Assembly (NCBI GenBank): GCA_027587225.1
Contig: JAPDDQ010000001.1
Span: 496,001 to 560,000 of the forward strand
Reading direction: 5' to 3'
DNA: 64,000 nt
Source: Solirubrobacter taibaiensis
GTDB taxonomy: Bacteria; Actinomycetota; Thermoleophilia; Solirubrobacterales; Solirubrobacteraceae
The notes under the pieces were generated by a model, which ran no database searches, was not told the DNA's origin, and saw only the letters and a list, made by a program, of their open reading frames with translations. Position numbers and translations under genes: made by a program. Shown in pieces: positions 38,696 to 48,200 of the stretch; position 1 is the stretch's first letter; each line of letters starts with the position of its first letter.

Positions 38696-39664
38696 ATGAT
38701 GAGTTTTCGGGAGGCTTGCCGTCAAACCGATATGACCGTTGCGGAACTGCAAGACGAGAGCGCGTTCGCGACCGTGGTGGAGCGCCACCGCGGCGAGCTG
38801 CACGTGCACTGCTACCGGATGGTGGGCTCCTACGAGGAGGCCGAGGACCTCACGCAGGAGACGTTCCTGCGCGCGTGGCGCAAGCGTGAGACGTACGCGC
38901 AGCGGGCGTCGCTGCGGGCCTGGCTGTACCGGATCGCGACCAACGCGTGCCTGGACGCGCTCGAGAAGCGACCGAGGACGCCCGCGCCCAACGGCGAGAT
39001 CACGTGGCTCCAGCCGTTCCCCGACGCGGTGGCGGCGCCGCTCGACGAGGACGTGTTCGCGCGTGAGACGGTGGAGCTCGCGTTCATGGTCGCGATCCAG
39101 CACCTCGCGCCGCGGCCCCGCGCCGTGCTCATCCTGCGCGACGTGCTCGGCTGGCGCGCGCGGGACTGCGCCGAGCTGCTGGAGACCACCGAGGCGGGCA
39201 TCAACAGCGCGCTGCAGCGGGCGCGCGCCGTGCTCAAGGAACACCTGCCGAAGGAGCGTGGTGAGTGGACGGCGGAAGGCAGCGCGGAGGAGCGTGAGCT
39301 GCTCGACCGCTACATGGCGCTGTGCGAGGCGGGCGACGCGCGCGGGATCAAGGTGCTCATGCACGAGGACGCGCGCTTCTCGATGCCGCCTGAGCCGGAG
39401 GTGTACGTCGGCAGCGAGACGATCGTCAGCGGCTGGGCCGAGGGTGGCTTCGGCACGGAGGCGTTCGGCCGGTTCCGGTGCACCGTCACGCGCACGAACC
39501 GCCAGCCCGCGATCGCGAACTACCTGCGCAAGCCCGGCGCGGGCGAGTACACGCTGGAGGCGGTCGACGTGCTCCGGATCGAGGGTGGGCTGATCGCCGA
39601 CGTCACGGCGTTCTACGGGCCGGCGCTCGACGCGTTCGACCTGCCGCGTACGCTGGCGGTGTGA
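38696..39664 (+). CDS. SigX5-like sigma factor with SnoaL-like tail
   Basis: A 322-aa sigma-70 family protein of the ECF type. Region 2 is VVERHRGELHVHCYRMVGSYEEAEDLTQETFLRAWRKR and LRAWLYRIATNACLDALEKR. Region 4 is IQHLAPRPRAVLILRDVLGWRARDCAELLETTEAGINSALQRARAVL. The C-terminal ~110 residues (LLDRYMALCEAGDARGIKVLMHEDARFSMPP onward) form a SnoaL/NTF2-like pocket, as in factors that lack a separate anti-sigma and may bind a ligand. ATG 38732 (MTVAELQDES) is an alternative start that would fit the family better. Its stop overlaps the next GTG. Confidence 0.9.
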   Translation: MMSFREACRQTDMTVAELQDESAFATVVERHRGELHVHCYRMVGSYEEAEDLTQETFLRAWRKRETYAQRASLRAWLYRIATNACLDALEKRPRTPAPNGEITWLQPFPDAVAAPLDEDVFARETVELAFMVAIQHLAPRPRAVLILRDVLGWRARDCAELLETTEAGINSALQRARAVLKEHLPKERGEWTAEGSAEERELLDRYMALCEAGDARGIKVLMHEDARFSMPPEPEVYVGSETIVSGWAEGGFGTEAFGRFRCTVTRTNRQPAIANYLRKPGAGEYTLEAVDVLRIEGGLIADVTAFYGPALDAFDLPRTLAV

Positions 39665-40425
39665 CTTCGGAAGAGCTACGGGCCGCGGCGCACGCGGCGG
39701 TGGATGCAGGGGTCGCGGTCCTGCGGGAGGGCCGCGGCGAGCCGCTGGCGCGGATCGGCAAGGCGGCCAAGGACTTCCTGACCGAGGTGGACCTCGCGTC
39801 GGAGGCGGCGATGAAGGCGGCGCTCGCGCAATCGACGCCCGACATCGGCTTCTACGGCGAGGAGGGCGGCGGCGCCGATCTGCACCGCGGCCGCGTGTGG
39901 GTCGCCGACCCACTCGACGGCACGATCAACTACGCCACCGGCTCCCCGCTGTGCGGCGTGATGCTCGGCCTGCTCGAGGACGGCGTGCCCGTGCTGGGCG
40001 TGATCGACCTGCCGTTCCTCGGCACCCGCGTCGACAGCGGCGCGGTGACCGACGTCGACAGCTTCGACGAGGCCATCGTCGGCATGGGCGACGCGTTCCA
40101 CCAGGGCGGAGGCGAACGCCTGGACGCGTACCTGCGCATGACCATGGACGTGCACAAGCGCGCGATGCGTTTCCGCTGCGTAGGCGCCGCGTCGGTGCTC
40201 TGGACGTGGCTGGCGACCGGCGCCATCCAGGGCATGGTGCTCGCGCACAACAACCCGTACGACGTCGTCGCGGGCCACGCGATCGCGCGCGCGTCCGGCG
40301 CGACGGTCACGGACTACACGGGTGCGCCGCTGACGTTGTCGTCGTCCGGCGCGATGGCGGCGGCGCCGTCCGTGCACCCCGAGTTGGTCTCCTCCGCGCG
40401 CGAGCTCGCCACCGCGGCCGCGTAG
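39661..40425 (+). CDS. Inositol monophosphatase family protein
   Basis: A 254-aa metal-dependent phosphatase (GTG 39661, overlapping the sigma gene by 4 nt). KAAKDFLTEVDLASE is the first conserved segment. FYGEEGG supplies the metal Glu, VWVADPLDGTINYATG is the D-P-x-D-G-T-x-N motif, and NPYDVVAGHAIARASGATVTDYTG corresponds to the W-D-x-A-x-G site (here Y-D-V-V-A-G). It may hydrolyse inositol-phosphate or a related sugar phosphate. Confidence 0.9.
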   Translation: MTSEELRAAAHAAVDAGVAVLREGRGEPLARIGKAAKDFLTEVDLASEAAMKAALAQSTPDIGFYGEEGGGADLHRGRVWVADPLDGTINYATGSPLCGVMLGLLEDGVPVLGVIDLPFLGTRVDSGAVTDVDSFDEAIVGMGDAFHQGGGERLDAYLRMTMDVHKRAMRFRCVGAASVLWTWLATGAIQGMVLAHNNPYDVVAGHAIARASGATVTDYTGAPLTLSSSGAMAAAPSVHPELVSSARELATAAA

Positions 40426-40458
40426 CCGAAAGCGCATAGTCGACAAGGTGGTGGCGAG

Positions 40459-40476
40459 CATCCACCCTGGTGGATG
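40459..40476. repeat. 8-bp perfect inverted repeat (hairpin)
   Basis: CATCCACC, a CT spacer, then GGTGGATG, lying between the phosphatase stop and the 40510 gene. There is no T run, so it may be a regulatory or weak terminator structure. Confidence 0.35.
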
Positions 40477-40509
40477 GTCGTGCGCGGTCCGGTCGGCGAG
40501 AGTGGTGGT

Positions 40510-41739
40510 ATGTCGTTCGCCGCACTCGCTCTCATCGCTGCCGCCGGCTGGAGCCCGACGCAGTCCTTCGACGCCGGAGCCGCGCAGTTCCACGAGCCGG
40601 TGCCGCGGGTCGCCATCGATGCCGAAGGCGGCGCGTTGCTGGCGTACGAGACGGGCGACCGGCGGCTCGTGGTGAGCGTTCGGCGCAAGGACGGTGGGTT
40701 CTCACGCCCGAGGACGCTCGCCAAGCGCACGCTCGACTACGCGGTCGCGCCCGGCGCGGTCGCGTACGAGGCCAAGGACGGCATCCACGTCGCCACGCGC
40801 ACGGCCAACGGCTTCAAGCAGCGCAAGGTCGCGAGCAGCACGGGCTCGGAGATCAACGGCATCACCATCGCCGCCGACCCGCTCGGCGGCTGGGTCGTGG
40901 CCGAGCGCCAGTTCCCGCGCCGCGGCAGCGCCAAGCCCTACCGCGTGCGCACGCTGTCCCTCGACGCCGCGGGGGCCCCGGTCGGACCTCCGCAGGACCT
41001 GGGCCTCGGCCAGTTCGGGCTCGACGCCCGCCCCACGCAGGCGCTCGCGGTCCTCCCCGACGGCCGTGCCGTGTTCGTGTTCCAGCGCGAGCGCACGACG
41101 TACGGCGACCCGCAACCCGTCGTGTACGCCGTCCGCCCGCACGGCGGCGCGTTCACCGCCCCCGTGGTCGTCGGTGACAAGCTCACCGACGCTCGCGTCA
41201 CCGTCGCCGGCGACCGCGCGGTGCTGACCGTGACGATGACCGCCCTGTGCGGCGACACCTCGTGCGCCGGCCAGCCGCGCGGGATCCCGCTCAACCCCGA
41301 CGGCAGCCTCGGCGCGCCCGTGGGGCCGACCGTCGCCCACGCCTCCCGTGCCTTCGCGCCGTGGGCCGCCCCGGGCGCGATCGTCTTCCAGCTGAAGTCC
41401 TCCCCGAAGCCGTTCTCCCGTGAAGCGCCCGTCCGGGCCGCGTCGCTCGCGACACCGAACGCGCCGCTGCAGACGCTCACCCGCCAACTGGCGAACGAGC
41501 CTGTCGCACTCCCCCTCGACGGCAACCGCACCCTCGCACTGTGGGCCACCCGCACGCGGTTCGGCGCCGCGCTCGCCGGCCCGGACGGGAAGTTCAGGTC
41601 CGTCAACGCGCCGAAGGGCTCGCCGCCCGCCGTCTACCACACCAACTCCACCAACCGGGATGTCCGCGTCGCGGGCGACTACGCGATCGTCGCCTGGGCC
41701 CGCGGCCACACCGTTCGCGTGAGCGTCCGACGGTTCTAG
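40510..41739 (+). CDS. Exported propeller-like protein
   Basis: A 409-aa protein. ATG 40510 is preferred to GTG 40474 because MSFAALALIAAAGWSP is a short hydrophobic leader. Propeller blades follow (VPRVAIDAEGGALLAYETGDRRLVVSVRRK; ITIAADPLGGWVVAERQF; TQALAVLPDGRAVFVFQRER). This is the pattern of exported fibronectin/propeller proteins repeated several times in this window. One CGDTSCAG pair may form a disulfide. No catalytic motif is seen. Confidence 0.7.
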   Translation: MSFAALALIAAAGWSPTQSFDAGAAQFHEPVPRVAIDAEGGALLAYETGDRRLVVSVRRKDGGFSRPRTLAKRTLDYAVAPGAVAYEAKDGIHVATRTANGFKQRKVASSTGSEINGITIAADPLGGWVVAERQFPRRGSAKPYRVRTLSLDAAGAPVGPPQDLGLGQFGLDARPTQALAVLPDGRAVFVFQRERTTYGDPQPVVYAVRPHGGAFTAPVVVGDKLTDARVTVAGDRAVLTVTMTALCGDTSCAGQPRGIPLNPDGSLGAPVGPTVAHASRAFAPWAAPGAIVFQLKSSPKPFSREAPVRAASLATPNAPLQTLTRQLANEPVALPLDGNRTLALWATRTRFGAALAGPDGKFRSVNAPKGSPPAVYHTNSTNRDVRVAGDYAIVAWARGHTVRVSVRRF

Positions 41740-41778
41740 ACACCGGGCAGCAGTGAGGCTACGCTGCGCGCTTCAAGC

Positions 41779-42318
41779 ATGGCGACGGAACTGCTGCACC
41801 CGCTCGTCCGGGACTACCTGGACCGCGTCGAGCGCGCGACGCTCGACCTCCCGTGGAACGAGCGCCGCGAGTTGCTCGAGAGCGTGGAACGGCACTTGGC
41901 TCACCGGCTCGGCCCGGCGCCGACGGACTCCGAGGTGGCTGACGCGCTCGAGCGCCTCGGCCCGCCCGACCGCCTCGCGAGCGGCCGGTGTGAGCCGCTG
42001 CCCGAGCCCGAGCGCCTCGGCGGTCTGGAGTGGGCGGCGATCTCGCTCCTGCTGCTCGGCGGCTTCCTGGGCGGCGTCGGCTGGCTCGTCGGCGTGTTCC
42101 TGCTCTGGTTCTCCAACCACTGGAAGTGGTACGACAAGGTCGTCGGGATGCTCTTCTGGCCGTTCGGGTTGGCGGCGAGCATGATGTGGGTGTCCGGCTG
42201 GATGATCGGGGAAGGTGAGGCGCGCGCGGGAGCGGTGCTGGACCTCATTCGCACGCTGGCGATCTTCGGCGTGCCGTTGATGACGAGCGCGTATTTGATC
42301 CGCCGCGCCCGGCCCTAG
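41779..42318 (+). CDS. HAAS-domain membrane protein
   Basis: A 179-aa protein. The N-terminal ~75 residues (LVRDYLDRVERATLDLPWNERRELLESVERHLAHRL then DALERLGPPDRLASG) are the HAAS/DUF1700 helical module that links PadR-type regulators to membrane partners. Four helices then follow (WAAISLLLLGGFLGGVGWLVGVFLLWF, VVGMLFWPFGLAASMMWVSGW, LIRTLAIFGVPLMTSAYLI). The partner regulator is not adjacent. Confidence 0.8.
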   Translation: MATELLHPLVRDYLDRVERATLDLPWNERRELLESVERHLAHRLGPAPTDSEVADALERLGPPDRLASGRCEPLPEPERLGGLEWAAISLLLLGGFLGGVGWLVGVFLLWFSNHWKWYDKVVGMLFWPFGLAASMMWVSGWMIGEGEARAGAVLDLIRTLAIFGVPLMTSAYLIRRARP

Positions 42319-42364
42319 AGCCAACACTCGTCCAGATCATCAAGTTTCAGAGGCGAAGCGCCGA

Positions 42365-44503
42365 TTGCGGGACGAAGTGATCCTCGTCCTCGCCGCCGGC
42401 CTACCGATCCTCACCGCCGCGGTGGCGGTGCTGATGCGTGCGCTGCGGCGGCGGGACGATCGCGCGGCGTGGCTGGCCCTCGGCGCGGCGGTGTTCGCCC
42501 AGGCGATCGGTGCGATCTGGGTGGCCTGGCCCGGCGGCGAGACGCGCTTCCCCAACCACGCCGACCTGGTCCTGCTCGCGTTCTTCCCCTTCGTGTTCGC
42601 CGCGGCGCTGCTGTTCGCCCGCCGGCGCCTGGTACGCATCACGCCCGCGCTGTGGCTGGACGCGGCGATCGGCTCGGTCGGCTCCGCCGCCATCGTCGCC
42701 CAGCTGTTGGGAGAGACCGCACAGCGCGCCACCGGTGGCGGCTGGCAGAGCGTCGTCGCCCTGCTGTACCCGATGTTCGACGTGCTGCTCGTCGTCATGG
42801 TGCTGGTCGCCGTGACGCTGCGCGGCTGGCGCGTGAGCTCGGTCTGGCTGCTGATCGGCGCCGGCCTGCTCGCGCACGTCGCCGCTGACGTGGGCTACGC
42901 GTGGGCCGGCTTCATGGGTGAGCGCCGCCCGCTGTGGGTGCCGCTGCTCGGGTTGCTCTCGCCGGTGTTGATCGCCGTCGCCGCCCTCCGGCCCGCCGAG
43001 ATGCCGCGGAAGGTCGCGCTCGAAGGGTGGCGCACGCTCGTGACGCCGAGCGTGATGACGCTCGTCGCCGGCGGGCTGCTCGTCGCCGACCACTTCAACC
43101 CTACGAGCACCCCCGCCGTGCTGCTCGCGGCCGCGACGCTGGTGCTCGCGCTCGGCCGGATGACGCTCACGTTCATGGAGAACACGGTGCTCCAGCATTC
43201 CCGCGCGCTCGCGCTCACCGACGAGCTGACCGGCCTCGCCAACCGTCGCGCGTTCCACGAGCAGCTGCGCCGCGCACTGCACGAGGACAGCCGGCTCGCG
43301 GTGGCGATGGTCGACCTCGACCGCTTCAAGGACCTCAACGACACGCTCGGCCATCACGCCGGCGACCTCCTGCTCGCCAAGCTCGGAAAGCGCCTCAGCG
43401 AAGCCGTCGGGAGCTGTGGGCTCGTCGCCCGCCTCGGCGGGGATGAGTTCGCGCTGGTGCTGCCCGGTGCCGGCCTCGCGCACGCGACGGACATCGGGCG
43501 TCGCATCGGCGCCGCGCTCCAGGCGCCGTTCGAGATCGACGGGCTCGAAGTCGTGATGGACGCGAGCGTCGGCGCCGCGCTGTGCCCCGACCACGGCACC
43601 ACCGCGGACGAGCTGCTGCAGCGCGCGGACGTCGCCATGTACCAGGCCAAGGACGCGCGCACCGGCTTCCAGATCTACGACCCGTCGCGTGACCGCCACT
43701 CGCGCGAGCGCCTGCAGCTGATCGCCGAGCTGCGCCACGCGCTCGAGCGCGACGAGCTCGTCCTGCACTACCAGCCGAAGGTCAACCTCGCGACCGGCCT
43801 CGTGGACGGCGTCGAGGCGCTCGTGCGCTGGCAGCACCCGGTGCACGGCCTGCGCGGCCCGGGCGCGTTCCTGCCGCACGCCGAGCACACGGCGCTGATG
43901 CGCCCGCTCACGCTGCACGTGCTGGAGACCGCGCTGGCGCAGCTCGCCGCCTGGCGCGCCGATGGCCTGGACCTGCACATGGCTGTGAACCTCGCCGTCC
44001 AGAACCTGCTCGACCTGCGCACGCCCGGCCAGATCGAGCGTGCGCTCGAGCGGCACGGCATCCCGCCGCAGGCGCTCACGCTCGAGGTCACCGAGTCGCT
44101 GATGCTGCACGACCCGCAGCGCGCCGGCGAAGTGCTCGCCGACCTCAAGGCGCTCGGCGTGGGCCTCGCGCTCGACGACTTCGGGACCGGCTATTCCTCG
44201 CTCGAGCACCTCAAGCGGCTGCCGGTGAACGAGCTCAAGATCGACAAGTCGTTCGTGATGACGATGGACCGCGACCCCGCGGACCGCGCGATCGTCGCCT
44301 CGACCGCCGCGCTCGGCCGCTCACTCGGCCTGCGGGTGGTGGCCGAGGGCGTGGAGTCACGCGCCTCGGCGTCCGTGCTGGCCGCGATCGGCTGTGACCT
44401 CGCGCAGGGCTTCTATTACTCTCCGCCGGTGCCCGCCGACCAGCTTCCCGCGCTCGTGCGCGCGGCCCGCGACGCCCAGATCGGCGTCGCCGACGTCATC
44501 TGA
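42365..44503 (+). CDS. Bifunctional GGDEF-EAL cyclic-di-GMP protein
   Basis: A 712-aa membrane protein (TTG start). The first ~280 residues contain seven to eight helices, a MASE-like sensor. The GGDEF domain has LTDELTGLANRRAFHEQL and RLGGDEFALVLPG, the active motif intact; I do not see an R-x-x-D inhibitory site before it. The EAL domain has DGVEALVRWQHP, VNLAVQNLLDL, LEVTESL, LALDDFGTGYSSLEHL and KIDKSFV, with all main catalytic residues. Both synthesis and hydrolysis of c-di-GMP are therefore possible. Its stop lies 1 nt before the TTG of the methyltransferase. Confidence 0.94.
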   Translation: MRDEVILVLAAGLPILTAAVAVLMRALRRRDDRAAWLALGAAVFAQAIGAIWVAWPGGETRFPNHADLVLLAFFPFVFAAALLFARRRLVRITPALWLDAAIGSVGSAAIVAQLLGETAQRATGGGWQSVVALLYPMFDVLLVVMVLVAVTLRGWRVSSVWLLIGAGLLAHVAADVGYAWAGFMGERRPLWVPLLGLLSPVLIAVAALRPAEMPRKVALEGWRTLVTPSVMTLVAGGLLVADHFNPTSTPAVLLAAATLVLALGRMTLTFMENTVLQHSRALALTDELTGLANRRAFHEQLRRALHEDSRLAVAMVDLDRFKDLNDTLGHHAGDLLLAKLGKRLSEAVGSCGLVARLGGDEFALVLPGAGLAHATDIGRRIGAALQAPFEIDGLEVVMDASVGAALCPDHGTTADELLQRADVAMYQAKDARTGFQIYDPSRDRHSRERLQLIAELRHALERDELVLHYQPKVNLATGLVDGVEALVRWQHPVHGLRGPGAFLPHAEHTALMRPLTLHVLETALAQLAAWRADGLDLHMAVNLAVQNLLDLRTPGQIERALERHGIPPQALTLEVTESLMLHDPQRAGEVLADLKALGVGLALDDFGTGYSSLEHLKRLPVNELKIDKSFVMTMDRDPADRAIVASTAALGRSLGLRVVAEGVESRASASVLAAIGCDLAQGFYYSPPVPADQLPALVRAARDAQIGVADVI

Positions 44504-44504
44504 G

Positions 44505-45230
44505 TTGCGCGACCCGCTCGTCGACCTGTTGATGCGCAACGGGTTCGTCGCGCCCGAGGAAGAGGCGACGGAGCTCCGCGCCGCCGGGGGCGATCTCGAC
44601 GCGCTCGTAGCTCGCCGGCTGACGGGGGAACCGCTCGCGTGGATCACGGGCACCGTCGAGTTCTGCGGCCGGGTGATCGTGGTGCAGCCTGGCGTGTACG
44701 TGCCGCGCTGGCACACCGAGTCGGTCGCGTGGCGGGCGGTGGCGCGGATGCCGCCGGGCGGCGCCGGGATCGACCTCTGCACGGGCTCGGGCGCGATCGC
44801 CGCGGTGCTGATCGCCGAGCGGGACGCGCGGATGATCGCCACCGACCTCGACCCGTTGTGCGTGGCGTGTGCGCGGGCGAACGGCGTGGACGCACGGGTC
44901 GGTGATCTGTTCGACGGCGAGACGGGCCCGTTTGACGTCGTGACCGCGGTCGTGCCGTACGTCCCGACGAGCGACCTGCCGCTGCTGCAGCGCGACACGT
45001 TCGCGTTCGAGACGACGCTCGCCTACGACGGTGGCGAGGACGGGCTCGACCTCGCCCGCCGTGCTGTGGAGGGCGCGCGCCGCGTGCTCAAGCCGGGCGG
45101 TGCGCTGCTGCTCGAGCTCGGCGGCCGTCAGCCCGAGACGCTCGCGCTCGACGGGTTCGTCGACGTCAGGACGATTCTGGACGAGGAGGGGGATCCGAGG
45201 GGGATCGAGGCGACAGCTGCACCCGGATGA
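44505..45230 (+). CDS. PrmC-like protein methyltransferase with altered NPPY
   Basis: A 241-aa SAM-dependent enzyme. The start TTG 44505 is 1 nt from the previous stop. VDLLMRNGFVAPEEEATELRAAGG is the PrmC-type N-terminal domain. GRVIVVQPGVYVPRWHTESV and IDLCTGSGAIAAVLIAE (SAM motif I) follow, then ATDLDPLCVACARANG. The catalytic N-P-P-Y loop reads AVVPYVPTS. This is the arrangement of the actinobacterial PrmC-related group. The native target would be a glutamine in a release factor or another protein. The 3' end overlaps the kinase gene at 45166 by 65 nt antisense. Confidence 0.85.
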   Translation: MRDPLVDLLMRNGFVAPEEEATELRAAGGDLDALVARRLTGEPLAWITGTVEFCGRVIVVQPGVYVPRWHTESVAWRAVARMPPGGAGIDLCTGSGAIAAVLIAERDARMIATDLDPLCVACARANGVDARVGDLFDGETGPFDVVTAVVPYVPTSDLPLLQRDTFAFETTLAYDGGEDGLDLARRAVEGARRVLKPGGALLLELGGRQPETLALDGFVDVRTILDEEGDPRGIEATAAPG

Positions 45231-48200
45231 AGTCCGCGACGGCGGTCAGGCCCGCGGCCTGCGCGTCGTCGAGGGCCGCGGCGAGCAGCGCGCGGGCGCG
45301 GGTGGGCTCGTCGCCCGCGAGCAGCAGCTGCGCGTACTCCATCCGCGTGAGGCGGAGGGCCTGGGCGTTATGGGCGTTGCGTTGGAGTGCGGCCTCGAAG
45401 TGCTCCTCGGAGCGCGTGTACTCCCCGCGGACCATCGCGAGTGAGCCGAGGTAGCGCTCCACCGACCCCCAGTTCGCGGCGAGCACGTCCTGCACGGCGC
45501 GCTCGCGGTACGGGAGCAGGAGCGCGTACAGGCGCCCGGCGCGGGCCGCGTCGCCCAGCAACGTCGCGCACCAGCTCAGCAGCGTCTGGGTCGTGAGCCA
45601 GGTCATGTCGCGCGGGATCGCGTGCTCGTCGAGCGTGCCGTAGAGCGCCTCGCCGCGTTCGCGCTGCCCGGAGACGAGCAGTCCGACGGCCAGCGCCGCG
45701 CGCCACGCCGGCAAGTGCTCCTGTTCGGCCGCGAGCGGCTCCACCGCCTGGAGGTACTCGGGCAGGCGGCCCTGCTGGACCCGCAGCGCCATCAGCTGGG
45801 CGAGCCGGATCATCGCCGCGTCGGGGGCGGCCGCGCGGACGCCGAGCGCGTGCGCGCGCTCGGCGAGGCGCTCGATGTCGGCCGGACGGTCGGCCATCTG
45901 CGCCCAGACGACGTCCCACACCGCGGCGAAGTGGCGGAACAGCGGCTGGCGCAGCTCGTCCGCGAGGTTCGCGAGCGCCTCGTGCTGCTCGCGCGCCTCC
46001 TCGATCCGGCCCGCCTCCATCAGGTCGAAGACGTACCACCAGCGGCCGAGCGCGACCAGCTCAGGGTCATTGAGCGCGATCACTTCACGCGCGAGGGCGA
46101 GGCGCTCGTCCAGATGCGCGATGTGCAGCAGCGCGCCGTGGCGGGCGACGAGCGTCTCGCCGCTGCGGTCCAGCGCGAGCGCGTCGGCGGAGAGGGCGAG
46201 CACGCGGTCGGTCTGGTTCGCGAAGTGCAGCGCGGTCGCGAGCCGGGCCTTCACGCGGGCGCGCAGCGGACTGTCCGCCAGCGCGTCGTCGGCTTCCTCG
46301 AGCAGCGCGATGCCCTCCGGGTCGAGCACGGCCGAGGCCGCCTGGCGGACGTTGAAGCCGAGCGCGGCGCGGGCGAGGGCTTCACGGTCGCCGGTCTCGC
46401 GGGCGCGGGCGGCGGCGCGCTGGAACGTGGCGCGGAAGGCCGGGTCGCCGGTCCGCAGCTCCGCCTCGCCGAGCGCGAGCTCCAGGTCCAGCCGGGGACG
46501 GAGCTCCAGCCCGTGGCGGTAGTAGGTGACGGCGGCCTCGTGATCGGCCTCCCGGGCGGCCTTGAGCGCGTACGTGAACGCGCGGTCGGGGTCCAGGTGG
46601 CGGGCTTCGTAGAAGTGGCGGGCGAGCTCCGCGGATGTGGCCGACGGGTGGCGCTCGAGGGCCTCACCGATGCTGCGGTGCAGGCGGATCCGGCGGGCGT
46701 TGCTCATCTGCTCGGCGAGCGTCTCGCGGACCAGCGCGTGGGCGAAGCGGAACTGGTCCGCGGTCGCGCCGGGCTTGACGAGGCCGGCGGCTTCGGCCTC
46801 CTCAACCGCTTCGAGCGCGTCGTCGGCGAGCGTCTCCAGCACGTCCAGGCGGAAGTCGCGGCCGATCACGGCGGCGATCGCGAGCGCCTGGCGGGAGGAC
46901 TCGGTGAACTGCGCGAGCCGGCGCGTGATCACGTCGCGGACGCTGTCGGGCAGGCCTGGATCTCTGAGGGTCTCGCGCACGAAGAACGGGTTGCCGCCGG
47001 TGCGCTCGTGCAGCGCCTTGAGGCTTTCCGTCGACGGCTTGGGCTCCCCGAGCGCGGCGACGAACGCGGACAGCTCGAGCCGCTCGAGCCCGGCGAGCGT
47101 GAGGTGCTCGGTGGGTGTCGGGACACGCAGGTCGGGCTCACGGGTGGTGGCGAGGACGAGCAGCTTGATCGGCCCGGGGTCCTCGAGGACATGCCGGAGC
47201 AGGTGCGTGGTGGCGGCGTCGGCCCAGTGCAGGTCGTCGAGGATGAGCAGCGTCGGGCGCTCGGCGAGCTTGCGGGTGACGGCGTCGAAGAACGCGAACC
47301 GCTCCTGCTCCTTGACGGTCGGGAGCGCCATCGCGAACGGCTGGAACGGGATCAGCGACTCCGGGTCGCTGCGGCCGTAGAGGACGGTCGCGCCGGCGGC
47401 GTGCGCGTCACGGGCGGCCTCGGTGGCGAGGCGCGTCTTGCCGATCCCCGGCTCGCCCTCGATCAGCACGAAACGCCGCTCGCCGGTCTGGGCCGCGGTG
47501 CGGTGCTCGGCGATGCGCTCGCGGAAGTCCGCGCGGCCGACGAAGGGCTCCGAGCCGCTCTCGGTGAGCAGGGCGGACGGGAGCGGGGCGGACTGCTTCG
47601 GGGGCGGGGTGGGGCGGGTGCCGAGCGCTTCGCGGGCCGCCAGCCCGAGCGCTCCCGCGGTGGGGAAGCGGTCGTCCGGACGCTTGGCCAGCGCCTTGCG
47701 GACGACAGGGCCGAGCGGGCCGTCCATGTGCGGGATCGGCGCGCCGAGGTGGGCGTACATCTTCGCGGCGGGCGTGTCGCGCGGGTACGGGACCTCACCC
47801 GTGATCGTCTCGAACAGCACGCAGCCGAGGGCGTAGACGTCGGTGCGGGCGTCGACGTCTTCGTCCTCGAGCTGCTCGGGGGCGGTGTAGTCGAACGAGC
47901 CGATCAGCGTGCCTGGCTCGGTCACGCGCGTGGAGGCTCTCAGGTCCCGTTGCAGGCCGAAGTCCGTCAGCAGCGCGTGGTCCCCGTCGAGCAGGACGTT
48001 GGCGGGCTTGACGTCGCGGTGGACGACGCCGAACGCGTGCGCGGCGTCCAGCGCGTGCGCGACCTGCGCGATGACGTGGACGGCGCGGACGGGCGGGACG
48101 CGACCGTCGCGGTCGATCAGGTGCGCGAGGTCGATCCCGTCGACGTACCGCATCGTGACGTAGAGGTGGCCGTCCTCCTCGCCCGCCGTGTACACGGGGA

